The notes under the pieces were generated by a model, which saw only the letters and a program-made list of their open reading frames with translations, made no database searches and was not told where the DNA came from. Of a stretch of 64,000 bases of DNA, positions 27,123 through 35,600 are shown piece by piece; the first letter of the stretch is position 1, and each line of letters starts with the position of its first letter. The translations under genes and the position numbers were made by a program. The stretch spans positions 15,632-79,631 of the forward strand of contig DHOR01000041.1 in NCBI GenBank assembly GCA_002409995.1, written 5' to 3'. The stretch comes from Hungatella sp. UBA5385 (lineage in GTDB: Bacteria > Bacillota > Clostridia > Lachnospirales > Lachnospiraceae).

Positions 27123-27881
27123 ATGAAGATTGCTATAGTAACCGGCGCTTCCTCCGGATTGGGAAGAGAATTCATTATGCAGATTGCAGATCGTTTTGGA
27201 GGAATTGATGAGATCTGGGCAATAGCCCGCCGTAAAGAACGTATGGAGGAGCTGGTTCCTCAGCTTCCGGTAAAGCTTCGCCAGTTTGCTCTTGATATAA
27301 CAGATGGAAAACAACTGATGCAGCTTCAGACAGCACTGGAAGAGGAACGGCCCGATGTAAAATGGCTGGTCAATGCTGCAGGATACGGCAGAATTGGTGC
27401 AGTGGGAAGTATCAGCCTTGCCGAGGAAACAGGAATGGTAGCTTTAAACTGTGAAGCTCTATGTGCTGTTACCCATATGGTTCTGCCTTATCTGTCAGGC
27501 AACAGCCGCATTATTCAGTTTTCGTCTGCAGCAGCCTTTGTGCCACAGCCTGACTTTGCTATCTATGCAGCTACCAAATCATTTGTATTAAGCTACAGCA
27601 GAGCTTTAAACGAGGAATTAAAGCCCAGGGGAATCTATGTGACGGCAGTCTGTCCGGGACCTGCAAGAACAGAATTCTTCGATATTGCAGAAACAACCGG
27701 TGAGATACCTTTTTATAAGAGGCTTATGATGGCAAATCCTAAGAAGGTGGTACGCCTTGCCATCCGTGACAGCATGATGGGAAGACCTGTATCAATCTAT
27801 GGAGGCACCATGAATCTGTTCCGGCTTATCACTAAGCTGCTTCCTCATGGAATGATTCTCCGTATTATGAGAGCTCTGTAG
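27123..27881 (+). CDS. Short-chain dehydrogenase/reductase
   Basis: A 252-residue classical SDR with cofactor motif TGASSGLG (7-14), NAAG (84-87), catalytic S135, Y148 and K152 (YAATK). The arginines in IARRKERM suggest NADP(H) preference, an inference from the family. The substrate is unknown. AAGGGAT lies 6 bases before the ATG. Confidence 0.9.
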   Translation: MKIAIVTGASSGLGREFIMQIADRFGGIDEIWAIARRKERMEELVPQLPVKLRQFALDITDGKQLMQLQTALEEERPDVKWLVNAAGYGRIGAVGSISLAEETGMVALNCEALCAVTHMVLPYLSGNSRIIQFSSAAAFVPQPDFAIYAATKSFVLSYSRALNEELKPRGIYVTAVCPGPARTEFFDIAETTGEIPFYKRLMMANPKKVVRLAIRDSMMGRPVSIYGGTMNLFRLITKLLPHGMILRIMRAL

Positions 27882-27903
27882 GGGGATGTAAGAAAGGATA
27901 AAC

Positions 27904-28866
27904 ATGCAGTCTTTACATGTATCACAAAACGAAGCAGGACAGAGATTAGATAAGCTGCTGTCAAAATACTTAAATCTTGCAGGGAAAAGCTTTCTCTACA
28001 AGATGATGCGAAAAAAGAACATAACATTAAACGGGAAAAAATGCGATGGTTCAGAGAAGGTGGCGGAGGGAGATGAAATCCGTCTCTTTCTTTCCGATGA
28101 AACAATAGAAAAGTTCTCTGAAGTAAAAATTCCCTCTGTAAAAAAAGTACAGCTGAAAATCATATATGAAGATGATCATCTGGTTCTTATTAATAAACCG
28201 GCAGGAATGCTGTCCCAAAAGGCAAAGGATACCGACGAATCCCTTGTGGAATACTTAATCGACTACCTTCTGACCAGCGGACAGTTATCCACAGAACAGC
28301 TTCGTTCCTTCCGCCCTTCCATATGCAACCGTCTGGACCGGAATACCAGCGGTCTGGTTGTGGCAGGGAAATCCCTTCCAGGGCTGCAGATTATGGCTGA
28401 GGTGTTTAAGGACAGAAGTATTCATAAATATTATAAATGTGCAGTAAAAGGTAAGCTTGAAGGAAAACAAACAATAAACGGATATTTGAAAAAGGATGAA
28501 AAACTAAATCAGGTAGTGATTTACAAAGAGGAAAAACCGGACAGTGTTCCCATCATCACTGAGTATGAACCTCTTGATTATCAGGAGGGATACACCTTAC
28601 TAAAGGTAACTCTTATTACGGGACGGACTCATCAGATCAGAGCCCATCTGGCCTCTATAGGCCATCCCATTGTAGGAGATTATAAATACGGTGATCCTGC
28701 AGTGAATGAAGAAGCGAAAAGAAGATGGCATATTCAGAGTCAGATGCTTCATTCCCATCAGGTGGTATTTCCCCAGCTTCCAGAGCCTTTAGCTTATTTA
28801 TCAGGGAAATCCTATGTGGCTCCTTTGCCGTCATCCTTTTCAAAAATCTGCAGGGATTGGAGTTAA
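27904..28866 (+). CDS. RluA-family pseudouridine synthase
   Basis: A 320-residue protein with an S4-like N-terminal part (QRLDKLLSKYLNLAGKSFLYKMMRKKNITLNGKK) and the RluA catalytic domain with RLDRNTSG, D145 being the nucleophile. These enzymes modify uridines in 23S rRNA or tRNA. AAAGGA precedes the ATG. The site modified cannot be predicted. recU follows by 3 bases. Confidence 0.92.
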   Translation: MQSLHVSQNEAGQRLDKLLSKYLNLAGKSFLYKMMRKKNITLNGKKCDGSEKVAEGDEIRLFLSDETIEKFSEVKIPSVKKVQLKIIYEDDHLVLINKPAGMLSQKAKDTDESLVEYLIDYLLTSGQLSTEQLRSFRPSICNRLDRNTSGLVVAGKSLPGLQIMAEVFKDRSIHKYYKCAVKGKLEGKQTINGYLKKDEKLNQVVIYKEEKPDSVPIITEYEPLDYQEGYTLLKVTLITGRTHQIRAHLASIGHPIVGDYKYGDPAVNEEAKRRWHIQSQMLHSHQVVFPQLPEPLAYLSGKSYVAPLPSSFSKICRDWS

Positions 28867-28869
28867 GCT

Positions 28870-29403
28870 ATGGGAACATGGAATACAAGAGGTCTGCGCG
28901 GTTCTACGCTGGAAGAGCTGATTAACCGCAGCAATGAAAGTTACAGAGAGAAGAAGCTGGCACTGATTCAAAAAGTACCTACTCCCATTACTCCCATTAC
29001 CATAGATAAACAGAGCCGCCATATTACACTGGCTTATTTTGACCAGAAAAGTACAGTTGACTATATCGGTACCGTTCAGGGAATCCCCATATGTTTTGAT
29101 GCAAAGGAAAGTGCAGCTAACACTTATCCCCTTCAGAATATCCATGCCCATCAGATTGCTTTTATGAAGGAATTTGAGGAACAGGGTGGGATATCATTTA
29201 TCATTCTGTCCTATACTCAAAAGGATGAGATATATTATCTTCCTTTTGATCATGTCTATAGCTACTGGCAGAGAATGGAGGAAGGCGGACGGAAAAGCTT
29301 CACCTATGATGAGGTGGATAAGTCCTGGCAAATCCATAGCCACAGAGATATTTTTGTCCATTATCTGGCTATGATACAGAAAGATTTGGATAGAAGAGAT
29401 TGA
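28870..29403 (+). CDS. recU: Holliday junction resolvase RecU
   Basis: A 177-residue Firmicute-type resolvase that cuts Holliday junctions in recombination and helps chromosome segregation. It begins MGTWNTRGLRGSTLEELINRSN and has the nuclease core with D64 and D77-A-K79 (VDYIG and CFDAKES), matching the family active site. The stop codon (29401-29403) lies inside the -35 box of the his promoter. GGAG precedes the ATG. Confidence 0.93.
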   Translation: MGTWNTRGLRGSTLEELINRSNESYREKKLALIQKVPTPITPITIDKQSRHITLAYFDQKSTVDYIGTVQGIPICFDAKESAANTYPLQNIHAHQIAFMKEFEEQGGISFIILSYTQKDEIYYLPFDHVYSYWQRMEEGGRKSFTYDEVDKSWQIHSHRDIFVHYLAMIQKDLDRRD

Positions 29404-29428
29404 CAAGGCGGAGTTTGTCCCCTATAAT
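29400..29428 (+). promoter_or_regulatory. Perfect consensus sigma-A promoter of the his operon
   Basis: TTGACA (29400-29405) and TATAAT (29423-29428) are separated by exactly 17 bases, all twelve hexamer bases matching the consensus. The -35 box contains the recU stop codon TGA. A start near 29435 would give an 86-base leader. Confidence 0.93.
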
Positions 29429-29458
29429 TAACTACACGTTATTAAATTATCAGGATAT

Positions 29459-29500
29459 CACTTTAAAGTGTGAAAGTGAAAAGCGTAAAAAAGCGTAAAA
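29459..29500 (+). promoter_or_regulatory. Palindrome and direct repeats in the his leader
   Basis: CACTTTAAAGTG (29459-29470) is a perfect 12-base palindrome placed about 25 bases after the inferred start, followed by a perfect tandem AAGCGTAAAA repeat (29481-29490, 29491-29500). It could be an operator for a repressor of histidine synthesis. No T-box pattern or histidine-rich leader peptide was found. Confidence 0.4.
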
Positions 29501-29520
29501 TAGTTTTACAGGAGGAGTAT

Positions 29521-30783
29521 ATGGCAAGGAAATTATTACATACACCGGATGGCGTACGGGATATCTATGGTGTGGAATGCACCAGAAAACGTGTGATACA
29601 GGAGAAGATACTGAAGGTTTTCCATTTATATGGGTATCAGGATATTGAGACTCCAACCTTTGAGTTCTTTGATATATTCAATGAATCAAGGGGAAGTGTA
29701 CCCTCAAAGGAAATGTTTAAGTTTTTCGACCGTGACAATCATACACTGGTACTTCGGCCTGATGAAACTCCTGCTATTGCCAGATGTGTAACAAAGTATT
29801 TTATGGAGGAAGAGCTTCCTATCCGGCTTTGTTATCTGGAACGGACTTTTATTAATAATACCAGCTATCAGGGGCGGCTGAAAGAAGCAAGCCAGACCGG
29901 AGTGGAGCTGATTGGAGATGATTCTGCCGATGCAGATGCTGAGATTCTCTCTATGGTGATTCATGCTTTAAAATCTACGGGGCTGACTGAGTTTCAGATT
30001 GAACTGGGAGAAATAGACTTTTTCAAGGGAATTCTGGAAGAAGCAGCCATGGATGAGGAAACAGAAGAAAAGCTTCTGGAGCTGATTCAAAATAAAAACT
30101 ATTTTGGTGTGGAAGAGCTGGTTATGGCGGAATCCATTAGCGATGAGCTGAAAAATGTGTTTTTAAAATTACCGGAGCTGTTTGGTTCTCTGGATCAGAT
30201 TCGTATAGCAAGAGAATTGACTTCTAATCCCAGGGCTTTGAAAGCGATTAAGCGTTTGGAAGAGGTAAACAGCATCTTAGAGAGTTATGGACTGGCAGAG
30301 TATGTTTCCTACGATCTTGGAATGCTGAGCCAGTATCAGTACTATACAGGCATTATATTCAAAGCCTATACATATGGAACAGGGGATTATATTGTCAACG
30401 GAGGAAGGTATGACCAGCTGCTGACACAGTTTGGTAAGGATGCTCCTGCTGTTGGATTTGGAATCTCGGTAGATGAGCTTCTTCTGGCTCTTTCAAGACA
30501 GAAGATTATAACAGAAGTACCTATGGTCAATACCATGATTCTCTATGAAGAAGCTTCCAGAGAACAGGCGATTACACTAGCTGATCATTTCAGAAATACA
30601 GGAATGGCAGTTCAGCTGCATCTGAAGGCGGATACAAAAACCATAGAAGAATATGAGACCTATGCAGCAAGACATGAGCTTTATAATATGCTTTATTTAG
30701 ATGAGGCAGGGTATTCTGTGAAAATCAGAAATCTTATGATGGATCACACTGATGAGATACCATTGTCTGAATATTTGAAATAA
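29521..30783 (+). CDS. hisZ: ATP phosphoribosyltransferase regulatory subunit HisZ
   Basis: HisZ resembles class II histidyl-tRNA synthetase but has no charging activity; it forms a hetero-octamer with the short HisG and gives it histidine feedback control. From ATG 29521 (GGAGG 6 bases upstream) the protein has 420 residues. MARKLLHTPDGVRDIYGVE at the start and YQGRLKEASQTGVELIGDDS are family features. A GTG start at 29470 is rejected because it lies upstream of the ribosome binding site. Confidence 0.93.
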   Translation: MARKLLHTPDGVRDIYGVECTRKRVIQEKILKVFHLYGYQDIETPTFEFFDIFNESRGSVPSKEMFKFFDRDNHTLVLRPDETPAIARCVTKYFMEEELPIRLCYLERTFINNTSYQGRLKEASQTGVELIGDDSADADAEILSMVIHALKSTGLTEFQIELGEIDFFKGILEEAAMDEETEEKLLELIQNKNYFGVEELVMAESISDELKNVFLKLPELFGSLDQIRIARELTSNPRALKAIKRLEEVNSILESYGLAEYVSYDLGMLSQYQYYTGIIFKAYTYGTGDYIVNGGRYDQLLTQFGKDAPAVGFGISVDELLLALSRQKIITEVPMVNTMILYEEASREQAITLADHFRNTGMAVQLHLKADTKTIEEYETYAARHELYNMLYLDEAGYSVKIRNLMMDHTDEIPLSEYLK

Positions 30784-30801
30784 CAGGGGAGGAGAGAGAT
30801 T

Positions 30802-31452
30802 ATGAGATATTTAACATTTGCGCTGGCAAAAGGGCGTCTGGCGAAACAAACTCTTGCCCTGTTTGAAAAGATTGGAATTACCTGTGAAGAGATGAAGGAT
30901 AAGAGCTCCAGAAAGCTGATTTTCACCAATGAAGAGCTGGGAATGCGATTTTTCCTTGCAAAAGCCAGTGATGTTCCCACCTATGTGGAATACGGAGCAG
31001 CTGATATCGGTGTTGTAGGAAAGGATACTATACTGGAAGAAGGCAGAAAGCTTTATGAGGTGATGAATTTAGGGCTTGGAAACTGCAAGATGTGTGTCTG
31101 TGGGCCTGAGTCAGCAAGAGATTTATTAAACCATCACGAGCTGATCCGTGTAGCTACCAAATATCCTGCCATTGCCAAGGACTACTTCTACAACAAGAAG
31201 CATCAGACAGTGGAAATCATTAAGCTAAACGGTTCCATTGAACTGGCACCTATTGTAGGTCTCTCTGAGGTCATTGTGGATATCGTAGAGACAGGCGCCA
31301 CCTTAAAGGAAAACGGATTAACGGTTCTGGAAGAGATTTGTCCCCTTTCTGCACGAATGGTAGTGAATCAGGTAAGCATGAAACGGGAAAATGATAAAAT
31401 CACGAAGCTGATTCATGATCTTCGTACCTTACTTCAGGAGGAAAACCAATGA
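30802..31452 (+). CDS. hisG: ATP phosphoribosyltransferase, short form
   Basis: HisG joins ATP and PRPP in the first step of histidine synthesis. At 216 residues this is the short catalytic form that lacks the regulatory domain, consistent with the HisZ partner upstream. The start MRYLTFALAKGRLAKQTL and the PRPP-binding region DIVETGATLKENGL are characteristic. The stop overlaps hisD by 4 bases. Confidence 0.96.
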   Translation: MRYLTFALAKGRLAKQTLALFEKIGITCEEMKDKSSRKLIFTNEELGMRFFLAKASDVPTYVEYGAADIGVVGKDTILEEGRKLYEVMNLGLGNCKMCVCGPESARDLLNHHELIRVATKYPAIAKDYFYNKKHQTVEIIKLNGSIELAPIVGLSEVIVDIVETGATLKENGLTVLEEICPLSARMVVNQVSMKRENDKITKLIHDLRTLLQEENQ

Positions 31453-32747
31453 GAATAGTAACATTAGATGAAACATCAAAACAGAATATTCTGGCTGATT
31501 TACTGAAAAGAGATCCTAATAATTATGAGGAATATTCAGATACTGTGGCTAAGATTGTAGATACCGTGAAAAACCAGGGGGATTCTGCAGTTTTTGCCTA
31601 TACAAAGGAATTTGACAAGGCAGATATTAACGCCTCCAACATTCGGGTAACTACAGAAGAGATTGAAGAGGCAATGAAGGAAGTGGACCCTGAGCTATTA
31701 GAGATTATGAAACGCTCTATGAAGAATATTAGGGAATTTCACGAAAAACAGAAACAGTACAGCTGGTTTGACAGCAAACCTGACGGAACCATACTGGGAC
31801 AGAAGGTAACCCCTCTTTCCAGTGTTGGTGTTTATGTTCCAGGCGGTAAAGCTGCTTATCCATCCTCTGTTCTTATGAATATTATTCCTGCAGAGGTGGC
31901 AGGCGTAGAGAGAATTGTTATGGTCACACCTCCTGGTAAAGACGGCAAGGTGAATCCCGTAACTCTGACAGCTGCTTATCTGTCCGGTGCAACAGAGGTT
32001 TATAAAGTGGGCGGTGCTCAGGCTGTTGCAGCTCTTGCTTTTGGTACAGAAACCATTCCAAGGGTCAATAAGATTGTAGGTCCTGGCAATATATTTGTGG
32101 CATTGGCAAAAAAGGCTGTTTACGGCCATGTAAGCATTGACAGCATTGCAGGGCCAAGTGAGATTCTGGTACTTGCTGATGAGACTGCAAATCCACGTTT
32201 TGTAGCAGCTGATCTTCTGTCCCAGGCAGAGCATGATGAGCTGGCCTCTGCAATATTAGTTACTACCAGCATGGAGCTTGCCAATAAGGTATCAGAAGAA
32301 GCGGAAAAGTTTACAAAACAGTTATCCAGAGCAGAGATTATTCAGAAATCCCTGGATAATTATGGATATATTCTGGTTGCAGATAATATGAAGGATGCCA
32401 TTGATGCAGTCAATGAAATTGCGCCGGAACATCTGGAGATTATTACTAAGAATCCATTTGAGGATATGACAAGAGTTAAGAATGCAGGTGCTATCTTTAT
32501 CGGAGAATATAGTTCTGAGCCTTTGGGAGATTATTTTGCAGGTCCTAACCATGTACTTCCTACCAATGGAACTGCCAAATTCTTCTCAGCCCTCAGTGTA
32601 GATGATTACATTAAGAAATCCAGCATTATCTATTATTCCAAAGAGGCTCTTTTAGCTGCTCATAAGGATATTGAAGCATTTGCGGAATCAGAGCAATTGA
32701 CTGCTCATGCCAATTCTGTAAGAGTGCGTTTTGAGAATCAGGAGTAG
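31449..32747 (+). CDS. hisD: Histidinol dehydrogenase
   Basis: HisD carries out the last two oxidations, L-histidinol to L-histidine with NAD and zinc. The 432-residue protein has YVPGGKAAYPSSVLMN, KIVGPGNIFVA, GPSEILVLAD and SQAEHDELA (zinc and catalytic block), and the terminal NHVLPTNGTAKFFSALSVDDY. All family motifs are present. ATGA overlap with hisG. Confidence 0.97.
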   Translation: MRIVTLDETSKQNILADLLKRDPNNYEEYSDTVAKIVDTVKNQGDSAVFAYTKEFDKADINASNIRVTTEEIEEAMKEVDPELLEIMKRSMKNIREFHEKQKQYSWFDSKPDGTILGQKVTPLSSVGVYVPGGKAAYPSSVLMNIIPAEVAGVERIVMVTPPGKDGKVNPVTLTAAYLSGATEVYKVGGAQAVAALAFGTETIPRVNKIVGPGNIFVALAKKAVYGHVSIDSIAGPSEILVLADETANPRFVAADLLSQAEHDELASAILVTTSMELANKVSEEAEKFTKQLSRAEIIQKSLDNYGYILVADNMKDAIDAVNEIAPEHLEIITKNPFEDMTRVKNAGAIFIGEYSSEPLGDYFAGPNHVLPTNGTAKFFSALSVDDYIKKSSIIYYSKEALLAAHKDIEAFAESEQLTAHANSVRVRFENQE

Positions 32748-32763
32748 GACAGGAGGATTAGTT

Positions 32764-33351
32764 ATGGAACGTATGGTTTCTTTAGAGCGGTTAACCCGCG
32801 AAACCAAGATTCGGCTGACTCTTAATTTAGATGGAAGCGGAAATACAGAGATAGATACAGGCATTGGTTTTTTTGATCATATGTTAAACAGCTTTGCACG
32901 CCACGGATTTTTTGATTTAAAGGTGGAGGTGGAGGGAGACTTAGAGGTTGATACCCACCACACCATAGAGGATACGGGGATCGTCCTTGGCAATGCTATT
33001 GTCCAGGCGCTGGGAGAGAAGAAATCCATTAAAAGATATGGCTCTATGATACTTCCTATGGATGAAGCACTTCTTCTGTGTTCCCTTGATTTATCAGGCC
33101 GCCCTTATTTTGCTTATGATGTGAATCTTACAACTGAGCGGGTAGGTGCCTTTGAAACACAGATGGTTAAGGAGTTTTTCTATGCCATTTCTTATTCAGC
33201 CCAGATGAATCTCCATATACGTCAGATGGCAGGAGACAATGATCATCATATCATTGAAGGGATATTCAAGGCATTTGGAAAGGCTTTGGACGAAGCAACA
33301 CAGACAGATACAAGAATCGAAGGAGTGTTGTCTACCAAGGGCAGTCTGTAG
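32764..33351 (+). CDS. hisB: Imidazoleglycerol-phosphate dehydratase
   Basis: HisB dehydrates imidazole-glycerol phosphate to imidazole-acetol phosphate using Mn. From ATG 32764 (AGGAGG 7 bases before) the protein has 195 residues; it is the single-domain form without the histidinol phosphatase part. The metal-binding motifs DTHHTIEDTG and DNDHHIIEG are intact. An upstream in-frame ATG at 32731 would overlap hisD. Confidence 0.96.
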   Translation: MERMVSLERLTRETKIRLTLNLDGSGNTEIDTGIGFFDHMLNSFARHGFFDLKVEVEGDLEVDTHHTIEDTGIVLGNAIVQALGEKKSIKRYGSMILPMDEALLLCSLDLSGRPYFAYDVNLTTERVGAFETQMVKEFFYAISYSAQMNLHIRQMAGDNDHHIIEGIFKAFGKALDEATQTDTRIEGVLSTKGSL

Positions 33352-33379
33352 ATGATATTATACAAGAGGAGAAATAATT

Positions 33380-34108
33380 ATGCAGCTTTATCCAGCGATA
33401 GATATGAAAAATGGTCAGTGCGTCCGCTTAAAACAGGGAGCATTTAACGATATTACAGTTTATTCCGATGCACCGGAAGAGATGGCAGCTCAGTGGGAAT
33501 CCCAGGGAGCAACATGGCTTCATCTGGTGGATTTAGACGGAGCTTTGGCAGGTCATTCGGTTAATGAGGCAGTGATCCGAAAGATTACAGAAACAGTTTC
33601 CATTCCGGTTCAGATAGGCGGAGGAATCAGAAGCAGGGAGGCTATCGCTTCCATGCTGTCTCTTGGAGTGGAGAGAGTTATTATTGGAACAAAGGCAGTG
33701 GAGCAGCCGGATTTTATCCGACATATGATAGAAGAATTCGGCGCTGACCGGATTGTTGTAGGTGTTGATGCCAAAGATGGTATGGTGGCAACGGAAGGCT
33801 GGGAAAAAGTCAGCACTGTGTCAGCATCAGATTTATGCAGTCAGATGAAAGAGTTTGGTGTTAAGCACATTGTATACACAGATATTGCCAGAGACGGTAT
33901 GCTGACAGGACCTAATGTTGCCTATACGAAAAAGCTGACCGATGATACAGGTCTGAATATTATCGCTTCCGGCGGCATGTCTTCTATGGAGGATTTAAAA
34001 CAGCTTTACGAAGCTGGTGTAAAGGGAGCAATTATTGGAAAAGCTTTATATGAGAACCGGATCAGGCTCTCAGAAGCAATCAGTGAATTTGAAAACAGGA
34101 CTCTATAA
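33380..34108 (+). CDS. hisA: Phosphoribosylformimino-AICAR-phosphate isomerase HisA
   Basis: HisA is a (beta/alpha)8 barrel isomerase that opens the ProFAR sugar. The 242-residue protein keeps both catalytic aspartates, D8 in YPAIDMKNG and the one in VGVDAKDGMVA, and the phosphate-binding GGGIRS and ASGGMSSM loops. AGGAG precedes the ATG. The intact active site contrasts with the degenerate barrel of the next gene. Confidence 0.97.
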   Translation: MQLYPAIDMKNGQCVRLKQGAFNDITVYSDAPEEMAAQWESQGATWLHLVDLDGALAGHSVNEAVIRKITETVSIPVQIGGGIRSREAIASMLSLGVERVIIGTKAVEQPDFIRHMIEEFGADRIVVGVDAKDGMVATEGWEKVSTVSASDLCSQMKEFGVKHIVYTDIARDGMLTGPNVAYTKKLTDDTGLNIIASGGMSSMEDLKQLYEAGVKGAIIGKALYENRIRLSEAISEFENRTL

Positions 34109-34129
34109 GGGGAGGGGGACCAGCCAACC

Positions 34130-35425
34130 ATGACAGCAGAATACGTAAAGGTAATTGCAGGCTTTGGCTGCCGCAGAGGAAAGGCAGTTATGCTTGGAAT
34201 GCCGGAAAATACCTATAAAGAAGATATGATTTCCATGGCATGTTTTTTTGGTGACAGTGGAGCAGATGAAGTCTTTTTCTATGATTATTCTGAAAATGAC
34301 AAAGATCATGAAAATACCATAGGTTTATTAAAAGAGATTGCACGTCAGGCAGATATTCCTGTGATTGCCGGCGGCAACGTGAAACGTTTGGAAGATGTGA
34401 AGAAATATCTTTATTCAGGAGCGAAAGCAGTATTTCTTGATGTAAGTGTGGATGAAAATGTGGACTTGATGAAAGAAGCATCAGACCGCTTTGGAGATGA
34501 CAAGATCTATGCTTATCTGCCGGATACTTCCTATTTAAAAAGAACAGAAGAGTATAGTCAGTTAGGTGCCTCTCTTATGATTATGGGAGATAAAAATATT
34601 ACAAAGGCTGAGATGGAGGAGATCAAAGCTCTGGAACAGGACTTTCTCCTCACTGGCAGTCTGGAGGACATTACAGAAATTCCGAAGACTTTGGAAATCT
34701 CTGAGGCAAAGGGATTTATATTCAGTCCAAAGGGCTGTGAGACAGATTATATGGCTGTTAAACAGACGTTAAAAGCAGAAGGGGTATCAGTTGATACTTA
34801 TGAAAGCTCTGTAAGCTGGGATGAGTTTAAAGTAAATTCTGATGGTCTGATTCCTGTAATTGTACAGGATTACAGAACCCAGGAGGTTTTAATGCTGGCT
34901 TATATGAATGAAGAAGCATTTCAATCCACTCTCCACAGCGGGAAGATGACATATTATAGCAGAAGTAGACAGGAGCTGTGGTTAAAAGGGGAAACCTCAG
35001 GTCATTATCAATATGTAAAGTCTCTTTCACTGGATTGTGATAATGATACAATACTTGCCAAAGTCAATCAGGTAGGCGCTGCCTGTCATACAGGAGCCAG
35101 AAACTGTTTTTATCAGCCTCTCATGAAGAAGGAATATCAGGAAACCAATCCTTTAAAGGTGTTCGAAGAAGTATTTCAGGTGATTCTGGACAGAAAGGAA
35201 TCTCCAAAGGAGGGCTCCTATACCAATTATCTTTTTGATAAGGGGATTGATAAGATCTTAAAGAAATTGGGAGAGGAAGCCACAGAGATCGTGATTGCAG
35301 CTAAAAATCCTGATCCGGAAGAAGTGAAGTATGAGATTTCTGACTTCTTATATCACATGATGGTGCTGATGGCAGATAAGGGAATTACCTGGGAAGACAT
35401 TACAAAAGAGCTGGCTAACCGATAG
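34130..35425 (+). CDS. hisI: HisIE with an N-terminal degenerate HisF-like domain
   Basis: A 431-residue fusion. Residues about 5-220 align by pattern with the HisF/HisA barrel (MISMACFFGDSGADEVFFYDY and DIPVIAGGNVKRLEDVKKYLYSGAKAVFLDV), but the first catalytic Asp (CLDV in HisF) is AGFG here and the second (AIDAK) is replaced by AYLPD, so it should not be an active cyclase. Residues about 238-330 are HisI, with the zinc cysteines C303, C319 and C326 in the usual spacing and ETSGH. Residues about 345-431 are HisE with GEEATEI. HisE hydrolyses phosphoribosyl-ATP and HisI opens the ring of phosphoribosyl-AMP, steps 2 and 3. Last gene of the operon; a strong terminator follows. Confidence 0.92.
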   Translation: MTAEYVKVIAGFGCRRGKAVMLGMPENTYKEDMISMACFFGDSGADEVFFYDYSENDKDHENTIGLLKEIARQADIPVIAGGNVKRLEDVKKYLYSGAKAVFLDVSVDENVDLMKEASDRFGDDKIYAYLPDTSYLKRTEEYSQLGASLMIMGDKNITKAEMEEIKALEQDFLLTGSLEDITEIPKTLEISEAKGFIFSPKGCETDYMAVKQTLKAEGVSVDTYESSVSWDEFKVNSDGLIPVIVQDYRTQEVLMLAYMNEEAFQSTLHSGKMTYYSRSRQELWLKGETSGHYQYVKSLSLDCDNDTILAKVNQVGAACHTGARNCFYQPLMKKEYQETNPLKVFEEVFQVILDRKESPKEGSYTNYLFDKGIDKILKKLGEEATEIVIAAKNPDPEEVKYEISDFLYHMMVLMADKGITWEDITKELANR

Positions 35426-35470
35426 ATTTCTATGAGATTTGTGTAAGGTTTAATTTTTTATAAGTTTCAG

Positions 35471-35509
35471 GGTGCTGTAAAATCTTCGGATTTTATCAGT
35501 GCCCGTTTT
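35471..35509 (+). terminator. Terminator of the his operon
   Basis: A long stem (35471-35484 with 35489-35503, one bulged T) closes on a TTCG tetraloop (35485-35488), followed by GTTTTC. It lies 46 bases after the hisIE stop. Confidence 0.88.
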
Positions 35510-35538
35510 CCGTCAGGGAATATTGAGAAATTGCAATA

Positions 35539-35567
35539 TGGACAGAGGTATTTGTCTATGATATAAT
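35539..35567 (+). promoter_or_regulatory. Sigma-A promoter of the 35601 gene
   Basis: TGGACA (35539-35544) and TATAAT (35562-35567) are 17 bases apart, 33 bases before the chosen ATG. One mismatch in the -35 box. Confidence 0.85.
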
Positions 35568-35600
35568 AAAAAATTGAAAAACAAATGGGAGAAAACAAGT

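Noticed and set aside
29404..29520. A T-box or histidine attenuator before hisZ
   Set aside because: No T-box AGGGTGGNACCGCG-type sequence, no specifier stem, and no run of His codons; only a palindrome and a short tandem repeat are seen.
31698..32234. A 178-codon minus-strand frame inside hisD
   Set aside because: Complete antisense overlap with an intact essential enzyme gene and no translation signal.
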